Shown: positions 1 through 12,185 of the stretch, piece after piece
How positions within the stretch are numbered: the first letter of the stretch is position 1
How the letters are laid out: the number at the start of each line of letters is the position of its first letter
NCBI GenBank assembly: GCA_963573305.1
Contig: OY754337.1
Location: 81,481,094 to 81,545,093, forward strand
Origin: Pyrrhosoma nymphula
Lineage: Eukaryota; Arthropoda; Insecta; Odonata; Coenagrionidae
Reading direction: 5' to 3'
DNA length: 64,000 bases
Position numbers and translations under genes: made by a program
The notes under the pieces: model-generated
What the model was told of the DNA's origin: nothing
What the model saw: the letters and a program-made list of their open reading frames with translations, nothing else
Databases searched by the model: none

Positions 1-11
1 ATATAGGTAAT

Positions 12-102
12 TAGCCTTTTTCAGTCTTTTTGTCAAGAGTCCATGGCTCAGCTTCATATAGAAGGACTTGTCTTATTATAGTTTTGTATATTTTAAGTTT
101 TG
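12..102 (-). pseudogene. LINE reverse transcriptase C-terminal fragment
   Basis: Read on the minus strand, this stretch translates without a stop into a segment that resembles the well-known region just after the catalytic core of many LINE polymerases. It runs K-I-Y-K-T-I-I-R, then a leucine-rich L-L-Y, then E-P-W-T-L followed by lysines; the family norm is LLYG-SE-TWTL. Non-LTR retrotransposons use this polymerase for target-primed reverse transcription. Only about 30 codons are present and the upstream catalytic part is not in the same frame, so this is a dead 3' fragment that may continue beyond the left edge. A short open frame beside it (113-334, minus) has no recognisable domain. Confidence 0.6.
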
Positions 103-359
103 TACTGATGGATTAGAGGTTAAGTTGAATTATTTCAATAATTCCTCGATAATGCCTTATTCTTACATATCTCTTTTGCTTTTGTATCATACATGCATTG
201 TTTCTCTTCTTAATAGTGACTTCCACTGCGTTCACCATTGAATGTCTTCGTCTACGACTTAATATCACGCCTTTCACTCCTGCCATAAATCGGTTTCCCT
301 TGAAATAACGCACGCCCCTTGCATTTTCGTCCATTACCGCAGGGTCGTTAACACAGTTT

Positions 360-720
360 CAGGGTCCATTCATTCTTAGCCCTATACCTCCAACTTTTAC
401 CGTAAACACTTATCAAGTATAGGTATCATCCACTTTGCACTACACTACCTTGGTATACCCATGTTTCACGACCATTCAATACATTTTGGAGAAGTACGAT
501 TTTATTTACTGCCATTTTAACTCCTTAAGCAATCATTACTCCTTGTCAATCTTCTTATGCGGACCATGAACTTTGTTTCCGAGTTCGTGCTCTTCATCTT
601 CTTATCTATTCTTCCATCTTTCGCAAATATTCGGCCAAACTACTCATAGTCTTTCACTTGTTTCTTTATATTACCACTCACCCACCATTCCATTAATGTC
701 GGCTTAAAATGACATGTTAG
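360..720 (-). pseudogene. Degenerate LINE reverse transcriptase remnant
   Basis: Several short minus-strand pieces in different frames match the order seen near the end of LINE polymerases. A segment like F-G-R-I-F-A-K-D-G-R-I-D-K-K resembles the usual YLGS-x-x-DG-x-x-x-x-E-I block. It is followed by a piece reading L-L-Q-N-V-L-N-G-R-E-T-W, close to the LLYGSETW block. Stops and frameshifts separate them. It lies in the same orientation as the fragment at the left edge and may be a second copy or part of the same one. The match is by motif order only. Confidence 0.4.
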
Positions 721-729
721 AAATTTCCG

Positions 730-1385
730 TGGCGGCATAATGTAACACTTTGTCTGCGTCGTCGCGAAATGTTGTAAGTGCCACCTGTGGAATATCGGCG
801 ATCAATCGTTTCAGTTACGAAAGCAATTGAGCGTCATGCGTTTGACGTAGCATACGGGGTGGAAAGCCCGGTGTGAATTATGTTTATTTGAGCGAGACAC
901 TAATTCGCATAAAATACGATTTATTTAGCCTCATTTTAAATAAAAATATCTCGTCTTTCTAATGATAGCAAAATATTAGCCACTTAAAATTATAACTTTA
1001 AAAATACCAGCCCGTTTCCATGGAAAACAGGACGCGTATACCTTCCAGAGAGACTTGATTAAAAAATAGGAATTTCTAACGTATGAACCCGTTAGAAATT
1101 TTCCAGTGAGTAGTTTATATTTTCATTTACTATTTTATATATAAATCTTACTGCAGTATTTCTCATATGGAATCACAAATAAATCTTCGGTTGGGAAGGA
1201 GTTTACGCAGAGATGGCAAAAAATTAGTCATGTTAAAAACGTATAAATATATATTTAGTTAAGTACTCGTTAAATTAGTAATCATTCTCATTAATGCTTC
1301 AATATTTACATTAGCTTAAAACTTAAAAATAATTTTTATCAATTATGACTAGATAACATCTTGATTAACTACATTTAAGGAAGCC
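730..1385. other. AT-rich DNA, no gene recognised
   Basis: No coding potential, RNA gene or clear repeat was recognised here. The composite repeat that recurs later in the window begins at about 1,386. Confidence 0.4.
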
Positions 1386-2967
1386 GGTTTCTAATTCTAA
1401 TGAATGCATTACTGTACTTATTTAGGTATATATCGCAAATTTGATTACTAAAGGCAATTAAATTTTACTTTATGAAAAGGTAAAAGAGCCTTAGTCACGT
1501 AGCTCTCGTAAATTAAAGTTTCGCTGACATTCCTAGGTTTTCAGTCTTAATATCACATTCTAAGTGATTCCAGCAACTTATACGGCCATGTCATTAGTAT
1601 ATTGAGATTATATTCGTTTGTTATATATCTATATGCCTTAGCCTTATCACTAATTCAACAACCTACCTGTGTTTAATGTTATTTGCAATAATTTTAATGG
1701 CTGTGTCTGCAGAAGAATGCACAAGTTCCGTTGTTTTGCATAAATAAAGCACTCCAGTCAATATCATCCATGAAAAGAGTCAGATGAACAAAACAGACAC
1801 AAAAACAGCAGACGCAACACTATGTCTCATTGAAAAGTTTAACTGAAAGAAAGTGTTAAGAACGATTTTGTTGAATGCTGTCTGTGAAATTGTCTTTTCG
1901 AAGGAAAGATGAGAAGGTATTACATTATTAATCTCGCTTGAAATGATTTCTAAAGCCAATCCGTTAGTAATGCTTTCTTTGAACGAATGCAAAATTCTGT
2001 ACACATTGTTAGTGAATGTGCGTTTTCGTGAGCGTGTTTTGCAATTCATAGGTGAATGTGGCAAATAGAGAAGGGAAACTTTGAGCAGTCATCCACGCAA
2101 TTCTGCTTTCGTCAAGCGCGATTCTCTGATATACATGAGGCAAATATGACTGTAGAAATGAAGTATCGTCGAATAGCTTCTTCGTACCTATGAAGTATGT
2201 TTATAAAGGGAATGTTCTCACCTTGTTGTCTAACTTTGATAAATGAGCGCCATCCTACTGGTACCACATTACACCTCAATTCGTATTGCGAGCAGGTAAT
2301 CCTTCTTGTGTGGTACAAACGCTAAATCTTTTTAAAAAAGCTAGACTCTTCGGAATAAATGAAATATCTTTGAACGTACGCATGATACCTGCGAATTAGT
2401 GCGCGTATTTTGCGTTAGTTGTTTTGTGACGGAAAAGTCAATCACCTATAACTCTTGTAAAGAGAAAATTGCTTTCCTTAAATCAATTTCAATTTTTTTA
2501 AATTATCACGGTAGCTATATAGTTTTAAGCAGAAATAGATCCGTAGACACAATTAATACAGATTTACCGAAACTAAGTAAAAGCCAAAATAACAATTAAC
2601 TTACGGCAATTATCGTATTGTAAAATAGAATATGAAAGCCGCGAAAAATTATCTTTGCGGAAGAATATTGAAAAATTATCTTTACTGATGATTATTTTTT
2701 ATAAAGATTATTTAAAGAAAAATAAAATAAAAAAAAAAGAAAGCGAGGTGTGATATGGCTCGGGTGGGGATCGAACGCCGGACCTCAGGTTAGCAGCGGG
2801 GAAATAAACCCCTCTGCCACCGACGTCCGCACTTTTAGCCGGTGAAAAACGTGGCCCGATTCATATTTCGCCCAGAGAGCTGCGAACTTATTCCTCGCGT
2901 GTGCAATTGGGCTTCGTAGTCAAGGCCCGCGGGTAGGTTCGGGAGGGTGGAAGGGGAAGTGGTGAGA
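1386..2967. repeat. Composite repeat R1a, copy 1
   Basis: This block recurs at 13,145-14,190 and 22,615-23,620, and its right part recurs at 11,101-11,770. The repeat at 22,615 starts with nearly the same bases as 1,386 onward. Short minus-strand open frames such as 1,780-2,064 reappear in other copies at 13,084-13,293 and 23,106-23,387, but they diverge and lack any domain I know, so I treat them as by-products of the repeat. The block contains a tRNA-like head at 2,757-2,828 and is cut at 2,968 by a Transib-like insertion. Confidence 0.75.
2757..2828 (-). repeat. tRNA-Ser(GCU)-like SINE head, copy 1
   Basis: On the minus strand the sequence has an A box (GGTGGCAGAGGGG) and a B box (GTTCGATCC) about 40 bases apart. 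Between them CTGCTAACC occupies the anticodon-loop position of a serine tRNA with anticodon GCU. Both boxes are the internal RNA polymerase III promoter of tRNA genes. The acceptor stem is not well paired and the copy is embedded in a longer repeat, so this is a tRNA-derived SINE part and not a working tRNA gene. Five more copies in this window lie in the same orientation. Confidence 0.7.
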
Positions 2968-2972
2968 CGTCG

Positions 2973-4128
2973 CACAGTGGGGCCCCACTTTACACGGACC
3001 CCACTTTACACGGACAAAAGTCCAAACATTTTACAATCAACTCCAAAATAGGCATGTGTATGTTTTTGAGATTGCTTAAATGAAAGCTGATATCAAATTT
3101 GCAATATTTATTGTATTTTATGATTTTCTTTGTAAATTTAATTATTTTTACAATTTTTGACAGTGAAATTATTTTTCAGTAGAATAATCTGAACGAATCA
3201 AATTAAAAATGTTCACGTAAGTTGAGATAGTCGTTGAAAATGAATCTGCTGTAAAATTTACAAAATTATTTTTGTAATCACCTTTGCAAAATATTTTCAT
3301 GTTTCATAGAAAAAATGATACGATTTACACAGAAGTTTCACAGGGCTGAGATTTTTGATATCTTAGACCTGGTGTAACAAATATCACCACTTGTACCTAA
3401 GAGTGAACATAATACATGTAGCATCCAAATTTGACTTATTACAAACTAGTAATAACTTAATAAACAGATATTATTTACGGTACTTGCATTTGCTTTCCAT
3501 GATTGAAATTGTTTATATTATAGTTTACCCGTTGCCATGCGGCCATAGCGGTCGGATGAATTTCCTATCCGCCTCTCGTGCATAATAACTTTTACATCGT
3601 AACAGTTCTTTTGCAACTCAATGGCAGTTGATTTCTTTTACAATCGCTAGCTCATACTTAAATGAATAATATATCTCAAAAGTACGATACGATTCCGTCC
3701 GATTATATAACTTTTCTCTAAATAATTAAAACTTTTCATTTTGAAATATCAATAAATTTTTATTCGTGATAATTAATTACTCCGCGCGTATTTTCTTAAA
3801 AAAAATAAATTTTAAAATCATATTCACACTCTACTTGCTCATTTCAATCGATTGAAAGTTTAAAAAATAAAATATAGGACACCAGTATGCTGTACTAATA
3901 GTTTCAAATCGACAGTCCAATTCGGCGTCTGCGTCCGTGGGACCAGTGATCCGCTATTCTCTCACTTTGACACTCATTTCTACGCGCAGGTGCATACTTA
4001 CCAACCTGTGAAATACACCGTTACATAGTTCAAACATCAGGTTACCCAACCTACTATTTCAGAAACCCCAATTTAAACTTTAATTTTTGGACTTTTGTCC
4101 GCCTAAAGAGGGGTTTTGCCCCACTGTG
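2973..4128. mobile_element. Transib-like non-autonomous DNA transposon
   Basis: The 1,156-bp element has terminal inverted repeats starting CACAGTGGGGC and is flanked by a 5-bp direct repeat, CGTCG, at 2,968-2,972 and 4,129-4,133. Related repeat copies at 11.75 kb and 14.18 kb are uninterrupted at this point, which confirms the insertion. Inside the ends, GGACAAAAGTCC is shared in inverted orientation. The left end carries a 16-bp tandem duplication. Transib elements are known for 5-bp, GC-rich target duplications and CAC-starting ends related to the V(D)J recombination signals. No transposase frame is present, so it would have depended on an enzyme supplied elsewhere. The superfamily assignment is inference from ends and target site. 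Confidence 0.75.
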
Positions 4129-4133
4129 CGTCG

Positions 4134-4546
4134 GGTTGGCTTAAGCCCACGATACTTGCTGCTGCACAAATTCATGGATTCTCGCAAGTATGACAGCTGT
4201 CCAGTATTGTGTGTGATACATAACCAGCATATTGGGTAACTAGCATAATCGCTATCATACTCGCTGAGCTACTTCATCATCGATGTCCTTTAATGTTGCT
4301 GTGCGATCTCTACTTAAAGAAATTAACGCCTGTGAGGTTTCTCTGCATTTACTAGTAACTTTCTGGCCATGAAATCATCAATGAATGAGAATGTCCCGAT
4401 AGTTGTTGTGGTTTAGGACTCTCTATTCAAACAGTCGTGATGGTCGTATGTGGAATTCGTACGGGCGGATAGCCACTCACAGGTCGGCGGAATACGAAGG
4501 AGCGGGTCTTGTATCAAAAACATAAAAATGAAATTCGTAAAGGTTG
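4134..4546. repeat. Composite repeat R1b, copy 1
   Basis: This resumes the composite repeat after the Transib-like insertion and matches 11,775-12,185 and 17,784-18,203. No coding potential was recognised. Confidence 0.7.
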
Positions 4547-4554
4547 TTAATCTT

Positions 4555-6533
4555 TAAGCTGAGGACATTTAGGCACTAAAAATGAAGAAATGGGCACTTA
4601 AAATAGGCTCTAAAAATAGTTTTTCATCGAAGACATAAAAACAAAAATTTTAAAAACCGATAAATGGACGAAAGGTCAATTATTAACTTCGGCCCCAAAG
4701 AGTTAGTCGATATCAGTAACAGCTGTCACTATTCTAGAATCACCTCTATAAGAATAACGGATCCATTAAGATGAAATTTGAAGGACCCATGAAATGAATA
4801 CATAGCATAACTCACAATTATAAAAACTCGAAGTCACACAATACAGAACGGCCACACGGCCACGACTTAACCCAAGTCTCTAGTATAGTCTCCTTACCCA
4901 AGTTTAAAAAAAAGGACCATACGAGCTTCGACTTGGGAACCTAGGATAAGCTGCCTGACCTTTAGCTTTGGAAACAGACAGATACCCACACAATGATTTG
5001 GAACCTTGTCGAAGAAACCAAATTGCAGGCTTGGGATCCTCAACCAAGAAACCCACCCGTGGCTGGTATTGCACGGCAATTGAGCGTGACCCCTACGACG
5101 ATGGGGTTACTGGTTCAAATGCATGAACTGGTAGTGGCAATGTCACCATGGACCAACGCAATATACTAAAAATGTGTACGTAAAACAACAGGGCGGTACA
5201 AAACAGAATGCATGTGGTTCCACCATAGCAACGTTCTCAACGTTGTTATTTCTAGGGACGTATGTGCTCGCGATGAAAAACCAAGTCTACTTTTTTAAGA
5301 GGTTTGAAACATGCTCTTTCAAATGAAAATGATTAAAAAGAGTATCCAGAAGGTCTTTCTTTTGTAAGAGCGGGTAGAAAATAACTTATTTTTTGTCGTT
5401 TATACAAATGCCATCCTTAACGTTATCCCTATTTTTAGGGTCTTATACGCCTGCGATGAAAAACCAGATATACTTTTTTAGAGGTTTGAAATCATTTTCT
5501 TTATAATGAAAATGATCCAAAGGAAATTCAAGAGGGCCTTTTTTTGTAAAAGCGGGGAGAAAATACCCTATTTTTGGCGTTTTTAAAAAGTGTCGATTTT
5601 TTAAATAATGGAAAGCACTTGGAAGATGAAATTTTATATTCATAAACCATGCATAGATATGTTATCATGCTCACGTTTCACGTTGAATTTACCTTTACTT
5701 CCTGAAATATAAAAAGCCAAAATTTTAATTTTTTTCGATCCGCAATTTTTCTGGCCAGTTTCGCCCTGAATTGTCTACAAGGAGGTCGCTTTTACAGTTA
5801 TTTTTATTATTTTTTTTAATAGAGCTTTAAAAGTTGTACAAGATAGCCAATTTGTTTTGCTCTTATCAAAATATCTCCTGAGATACTATGCCTCAAATTT
5901 ACCGAAATCTCATAGTCATACTGAAGAAGCCTGCGGCACGGGGTCAAAAAAATGACTATATATCAGCAAGTATACCATCGGCGAACGTAAAACTTTACAA
6001 ATTTTTATTGGTAATATGTGTGAATAACCATACAAAATTTCATTGAAATCCGTGATGGTAGAGCGGGTACCACCAGACCACTTTGCATGGAATGACCCAA
6101 TAGTGTACCTTTAAGTGGGTGAAAAAGACGTTCGAACTGATGTATCGGAGGCACACATTATTCCTGTCACATACCTCACGTATTTCAATAATTTTATCTG
6201 CAGAGTAAAATGCAGTATGTAGCCATGTTCCCCATAATATCAATACTGGCTGTTAAGGCAGATCAACTTCAGGCATACTGATAATAGCTGTAATAACTGG
6301 CCAGCTCTACACTAAAGAGAAGTTTGGTGACGTTGAGAAGAATATTGCTTTTTTAGGCCCTTTAATAGGCGATATCAGCAGAAAAAGGCATAAACAGGTA
6401 AAATAGGCATTTTTAGGCAGTAACAAATCGCTTTAATTTCGCCATAAATTATCCTAAATGAACTTATAATTTCATAAAATTGGTTTCCTGAGTAAAAGAA
6501 AAAATAGGCATTTTAGGCAATGTCCTCAGCTTT
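4555..6533. mobile_element. hAT-like non-autonomous transposon, long form
   Basis: The ends form inverted repeats (TAAGCTGAGGACATT at the left; the right end differs only at its outermost base). They are flanked by the 8-bp direct repeat TTAATCTT at 4,547-4,554 and 6,534-6,541. The subterminal regions are rich in repeats of an ATAGGCA/TTTAGGCA type, as expected for transposase binding sites. Eight-base target duplications are typical of hAT and a few other superfamilies. No transposase is recognisable inside. The same insertion, shortened to 588 bp, is present at the matching place in the second unit (18,212-18,799). Confidence 0.65.
5250..5590. repeat. Two diverged direct repeats inside the hAT-like element
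   Basis: About 150 bases from 5,250 (a GATGAAAAACCA core, a TTTTTTA-rich run, then a GCGGG-GAAAATA block) recur from about 5,436 with roughly 80% similarity by eye. This is an old local duplication. It is absent from the shortened copy in unit 2. Confidence 0.6.
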
Positions 6534-7452
6534 TTAATCTTCCATTATGGATAAAAGTCACATAGTTACCCCCGACATTATTCAATAATTTTAACAGAGT
6601 CGTATTATTAACGATTACATAGTGAATTAACAGTAATCCATTTTTGAAACATGATTGTTATTGTTAATTTTAGCCACATAAATTCCTGTTTAGTAAGTAC
6701 CACAATGAAATCAATTTACTGAAGTCTTCAAATAAAAAATTGTTTTCTTAAGTCAATACTGAGGCGAAGTTGATTTTCCTATTTTTTAATGATGTTTTAC
6801 GTGTATTGGCTCAAATAGAGAAATACACACACAGCGATAATTTCTGTTTTGTAACTCCTACCTAAGAACTTGTGTTGTAGTCGCCGCTGAAGGTGGTTGC
6901 AAAAACGACAATTTCTCGATGGGTGTTTCCTTCCTTTTTTATTGTATCACGTTCGTCTCTATGTACGAATTTTGTGTGTGGCCTAGTGGCTGCTTTCGAT
7001 TTCTGAACTATACATAGAAAGCGGATATTCTCACCTTCTACTCAAAATTTTATAAATGAGCGCCGTCCTTCTGTGGCAGTACTCCTCAGTTTATATTAGA
7101 AGCATGTATGTTCTTCCTCATATTTAGTACTGACGAGACATACTTTAGTAATGCTCCGTCCGAAAAAATGAAAAATCTTTCAACTTATATTTGAAACGAA
7201 TTTGTGCACAAATCTAGCGTTTAATGTCTTGTGACCCGAAAAACTCAAACTCTTGTTGAGAAATTTTTCATAATTATCATGGCTAATTAGTTGCAAGTAG
7301 GAACCGCTCCGTAGATAAAATTAACTCAGAATCGCAGAAATTAAAAATTACTAACGGCAATGATGGTATTGTAAAATAGAAAATAAAATCTGCGAAAATG
7401 TTTCATGAAAAAAATCAAAAATAGTGGGTAAAAAACCAGGTGGTGAAAAATG

Positions 7453-7522
7453 CCTTGGCGGGGGATCGAACGCCGAACCTCAGGTTAGCAGCGGGGAAAA
7501 AACCCCCTCTGCCACCGACGTC
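7453..7522 (-). repeat. tRNA-Ser(GCU)-like SINE head, copy 2
   Basis: It has the same A-box, anticodon-region and B-box arrangement as the copy at 2,757-2,828 but with several substitutions in the flanks. The DNA to its left (7,130-7,420) is a diverged relative of 2,330-2,720, so the SINE head is carried inside a longer shared repeat. Confidence 0.65.
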
Positions 7523-8047
7523 CGCACTTTTAGCAGGTGGAAAACGTGGCCAAATTCACATTCTGCCACGAAGGCAGCAAGCTTATTATTTGTGTGTGTG
7601 CAATTGGTCTTAGTAGTCAAGCCCCGCGAGTGGACACGGGAAGAGGGGGTGGGGGCGACTTGGCGGGTCAGCTTGCGTCAAAATGTTTGAAGTAAGGTAT
7701 TTGAAATACGAAGGCTTTCCATCCAGTTTGTGTGCGAACCACAGTGATTATTAGGAATATGTGGAAAGCTATAGTGTAGTTTCACTTTCAATAGTCGGTC
7801 CACGCGGTGAACGCGGCCAACTCCGCATTTCGCTGAATTCGAACTTCGGGTATTGCCTATGCATTCAGCGACTACTAAGGGCCAACTTGACTCATTTCCA
7901 CTCAACTTTGGAGACCCTCGTATGACCTTCTCCTGCTATCGCTGACCAGCCAACTCCCCCGACTTCAGGTTGTTGGCAACCGTAGGCGGAGAATGCAAGA
8001 GGGAAAGGCGTTAGGTATTTATCACTCTTAGGAGTAGCGGGCTTAAT

Positions 8048-8362
8048 TGTATTCTTGATAAATCGAGGAAATGGATCGACGAACCGACCACCACAAAGCA
8101 ATTTTTTGAGGATAATTCTCTCCTTTGCGTCTTAACCTGGACAGCTAACTCCCCTGACCTTTACCCTATTGAGATAGCATAGGGTAACATTGTGAATGAG
8201 TGGCATTACGACGGAGAAAGATCCGAGTAAAAATTTGTCTACATACAGGCTGTTTGGAATTCTTTAAGCCAACGTCCCCGGGCAATAGAACATTTGGTTG
8301 TGTCTATGCAGTTACGATTACGATGTGCAACTGAAAATAATGGCGATATTACAAAATATTAA
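8048..8362 (+). pseudogene. Tc1/mariner transposase C-terminal fragment
   Basis: One frame reads through the end of a Tc1-family transposase. F-F-E-D-N is followed by W-T-A-N-S-P-D-L-Y-P-I-E, which is the conserved SPDLNPIE block carrying the third catalytic acidic residue. Then come V-W-N-S-L-S-Q-R-P and a T-K-Y terminus with a stop at 8,360. The enzyme normally cuts and pastes its own element at TA sites. Two in-frame stops, after E-I-A and after R-S-E, interrupt it, and the N-terminal DNA-binding part is missing. The copies at 20.3 kb and 52.0 kb share the first stop; the second was confirmed only in the 20.3-kb copy. So this was a dead gene before it was copied with the repeat. Confidence 0.75.
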
Positions 8363-8420
8363 ATTTGTTCTCTGATGAATGATCATTTTGTTTTAGATTG
8401 CTGTTACCATAGGTAATATA

Positions 8421-9945
8421 CTGAAAATGACTCCCAAATTATCTAGTAAACTTTTCTGCCTAACCTTATCAAATATTGACTCATTCCCATTATTTGTATA
8501 TTATAATTATATTCCCATCCCATATTATAATTTTTGCTGCAAAATGAACGCCAACTTTAAGTTTAAACCACAAGTTCTATTTCGTTCGCGTCTACTCTAA
8601 ATAATGAGAACATTTTTCATGTTGCTTATTTGAAAATCTTATGTTTTATATATGAGCAGTTTTTCATCATGGTTATTTTTAATTGTAGTACATGTCGTCT
8701 CTGAGAGCGTAAATCAATTAAGTTGTATCTCCACTGAAGTAAAAATCATTCAGAAATGACCGCATTCTGATACATTCTGAAAAATTACAATCCACTTTTT
8801 GTAGCTTCATTCGCCATAGTTTTGCATTTATTTTATCCTAATTAGGGTTTTATCCTTTTTTAGGTAATATCGGGAAGTATAGTTTTTAGTAAATATATGT
8901 CTTGGATGAAATAGTTCTGACTTCGCTTTGCGTATTTAGAAATTAGCTTCGAGCGGCGTTACACCAAAGGCTTGTTTCAATGTTAATTTTGCTCTATTAG
9001 TTTGTAATTCGTCTAACATTTTTTGTCATTTATTGGTCTGTTAAATGCAATGCGACTGTGTTTAGGAAGTTAATACAAAACAAAAAGATTCATTAACTGC
9101 AAGTATATCCATCACTCAGCTCTCCGTTCCTGAACGAACCTCTAATTTCTAGAAGCTAGGTTCACTATGGTGGCAACATATTCTGGAGATGTCGTAAAAC
9201 TCCACTGACCTCTGAAAATGACCATCCCAAATTATCTAGTACACTTTTCTTCCTAACCTTATCAAATTTTGACTCCCATTAATTTTTGCTGCAAAATGAA
9301 CGCCAACTTTAAGATTAAACACAACATATATTTCGTTCGAATCTATTCTAAATAACGAGAACATTTTTCATGTATCTTAATTGAAAATCTTATATTTTAT
9401 ATATGAGCAGTTTTTCATCGTAGGCATTTTTAAATGGAGTGCATATCTCCTTAGAGAGCGAGAAATCAATTAAGTTGTATCTACACTGAAGGAAAACTCG
9501 TTCAGAAATGACCGCATTCTGATAAATTACAATCCACTTTTTGTAGCTTCATTCGCCATAGTTTTGCATTTATTTTATCCTAAATAGGGTTTTATCCTTT
9601 TTTAGGTAATATCGTAAAGTGTTATTTTGATTAATGATAAATGTTGGATGAAATAGGTATCACTTCGCTTTTCGTATTTAGAAATCAGCTTCGAGCGGCG
9701 TTACACCGAAGACATGTTTCAATGTTAATTTTGCTCTATTAGGCTGTAATTCGTCTTAAATTGTTTTTATTGGTCTGTTAAATGCACTGCGACTGTGTTT
9801 AGGAAGTTAATACAAAACAAAAAGATTCATTAACTGCAAGTATATCCATCACTCAGCTCTCCGTTCCTGAACGAACCTCTAATTTCCAGAAGCTATGTTC
9901 ACTATGGTGGCAACATATTCTGGAGATGTCGTTAAACTAACTGCC
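8421..9945. repeat. Tandem duplication of about 790 bp inside R2 copy 1
   Basis: The unit starting CTGAAAATGA at 8,421 restarts at 9,212, and both units end near a GGCAACATATTCTGGAGATG block. R2 copies at 20,690-21,430 and 51,230-51,870 have a single unit, so the duplication is specific to this copy. Confidence 0.7.
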
Positions 9946-11100
9946 CTCTCTGACTATGGAATCTATCATTCACGCAATGGGGGATGCTAGCTAAAGAAAG
10001 ATTTGTGAAATCCATGGTATCAGACGCACGACGTAATTTTAATTAGGTAGCTATTTTTATGCTCCTTTAGACGAGATTGTTTCACTGCACAGCGCACAAC
10101 CTACACTTTCACGCGCACTGACGAAAAATGAGCTGCTGAGGAGATATCAGGGACTCTAAACTGTTTAAATCTGTCAATCCTTTAGCATAAACAGATTGTT
10201 TTGACAAATTAAAATATCCAATCGCAAGGCAATCAATTGATAAATTCAGTTTGAATACATTTTCGTAAAAGCAATGCCATAGTGTGAAAAACATTGTGTG
10301 CCTCATTGTGAGAGTACTTAAAAGCTCTATGCCAAATTTAGTGCACTTGACTTCGGTCACAAAAAAGTTGTGATATTTTCGTGGCACAAATAATAGGCTT
10401 AGAGTTAACGTTTCCAGGCTTGGATTGTTTCCTTTCATTATTCACAGATTATTTTCAAAAATTAATTGAGTAGTGACCGATCACTAGTCATTACCTTGAG
10501 GGAAATTCGGAGTGAATATTTAATAAATCTCAACTCCCGATTGCAAGAGAATGATCGGACTCCCATCAGTTTCTCATCCCTGGTGTATACTCGGCGTTAA
10601 TTTTTCCCTTATTGGTGTTTATGAAATTCTCAACGGTCTGTGTATCCAAGCAATATATTTTGCTACAGTTCAAAAATGGAAAATCCTCGCATCAGTAATT
10701 AATATGTGTGCTGGAGGCTTTCCAAAACCTCCAAATTTTCGTTCCGATACTTTAATTAATGATATAAGTTAGAAGGCTATATCAGTTGTTTTGTTCTTAA
10801 ACTTTACTCAAAGGTGTCGTTTTAATTTACTGTGCATTATCGTTTTAATTTTACTTTGCAATTATGGGGTTAGAGTTGCCCATTTTTCATAACCACGTGT
10901 GTTTCACTAATATAGTAATATCCCTTTTAATCTAATCCTTGCCGTAATATCCCCTTTCCCATCGTTGAGTTATATCCCATCTATAGCATCTTAGGCAACA
11001 CAACGTTTTATTTGTGCCTTCTCTCGTATATCTCCTATCGACTTTTCGTTTATTTTTCTCTCCATCCTACTTGAAACTTTCTCCATCCTACTCTCCATCC

Positions 11101-12185
11101 TGTGCGGTACAAACGCTAAATCATTTTAAAAAAGCTATACTCTTCGGAATAAATGAAAAATCTTTGAACGTACGTATGAAACCTGCGAAGTAGTACGCGT
11201 ATGTTGCGTTAATTGTTTTGTGACGGAAAAAAGTTAATCACCTATAACTCTTGTAGAGAGAAAATTCCTTTTCTTAATTCAGATTTTAATTTTTTTAAAT
11301 ATCACGGTGGCTATATAGTAAGTAGAAATTGATTCGTTGACAAAATGAATACAGATTTACCGAAACTAAGTAAAAGCCAAAATAAAAATTAACAAATGGC
11401 AATGATCGTATTGTAAAATAGAATATGAAAGCCGCGAAAAAATATCTTTACTTAAGAATGTCGAAAAATTATTTTTATTGATGATAATTTTTATAAAGAT
11501 TATTAAAAAAAAAAAATAAAAAAAAATAGGAAAATGAGGTTGTGATATGGCTCGGTTGGGGATTGAACGCCGGACCTCAGGTTAGCAGCGGGGAAATAAA
11601 CCCCCTCTGCCACCGACGTCCGCACTTTGAGGCATTGAAAAACGTGGCCCGCTTCATATTTCGCCGCGAAAGCTGCGAGCGTATTCCTCGCGTGTGCAAT
11701 TGGGCTTCGTAGTCGAGGCCCACGGGCGGGTTCGGGAGTGGGGAAGGGAAAGTGGTGAGACGGCGGGTCGGCTTAAGCCATATCACTCGATACTTGCTCC
11801 TGCACAAACTCATGGATTCTCGCTAGTATGACAGCTGTCCAGTATTGTGTGTGATACATAACCAGCATATTGGGTAACTAGCATAATCGCTATCATACTC
11901 GCTGAGCTACTTCATAATTGATGTGGTACTACTCACTGCCAATGGAACCTAGTTGCTGTTGACAATTCTCATTGTCGTTTATAGTCGCTGTGCTATTTCC
12001 ACTTTATGAAATTAGCGCCTGTTAGGACTCTTTGCATTTACTGGTAACTTTCTGTCCATGAAATCAGCAATTAATGAAAATGTCCCGATAGTTGTTGTGG
12101 TTTAAGACTATATTCAAACAGTCGTTATGGTCTGACGTGGGATTTAGACGGGCGGATAGCCTGTCAAAGGCCGGCGGAATACGAA
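11101..12185. repeat. Composite repeat R1a-R1b, partial copy without insertions
   Basis: The block starts abruptly after three short TCTCCATCCTAC repeats and corresponds to 2,311-2,967 joined directly to 4,134-4,500. It therefore shows the uninterrupted state of the sites hit by the Transib-like element in unit 1 and by the TTAA element in unit 2. Confidence 0.75.
11549..11621 (-). repeat. tRNA-Ser(GCU)-like SINE head, copy 3
   Basis: The A box and anticodon-region bases match copy 1; the B box is GTTCAATCC. Confidence 0.65.

Larger units (their letters stand above)
6542..11100. repeat. Composite repeat R2, copy 1
   Basis: This long block matches 18,808-22,612 in the same orientation and 50,080-52,600 in inverted orientation. 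It contains a second SINE head (7,453-7,522), a Tc1/mariner transposase fragment (8,048-8,362) and a 790-bp internal tandem duplication (8,421-9,945). Near its right end is a stretch on the minus strand that weakly resembles LINE coding DNA (10,880-11,100). The part 6,563-8,016 appears identical to 18,829-20,282, while both flanks are clearly diverged. Confidence 0.8.

Noticed and set aside
2757..2828. A functional tRNA-Ser gene
   Set aside because: The acceptor stem does not pair properly, there is no clear terminator after it, and it is embedded in a multi-copy repeat.
7424..7690. Identical 88-codon frames at 7,424 and 19,690
   Set aside because: They run antisense through the SINE head and lie in the identical tract, so identity reflects the DNA copy event and not protein selection.
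10109..10438. A 109-codon minus-strand frame that recurs at 21,593-21,910 and 50,761-51,021
   Set aside because: It persists because the whole repeat R2 is shared. The lengths differ (109, 105 and 86 codons), no domain is recognisable, and surrounding non-coding DNA is equally conserved.
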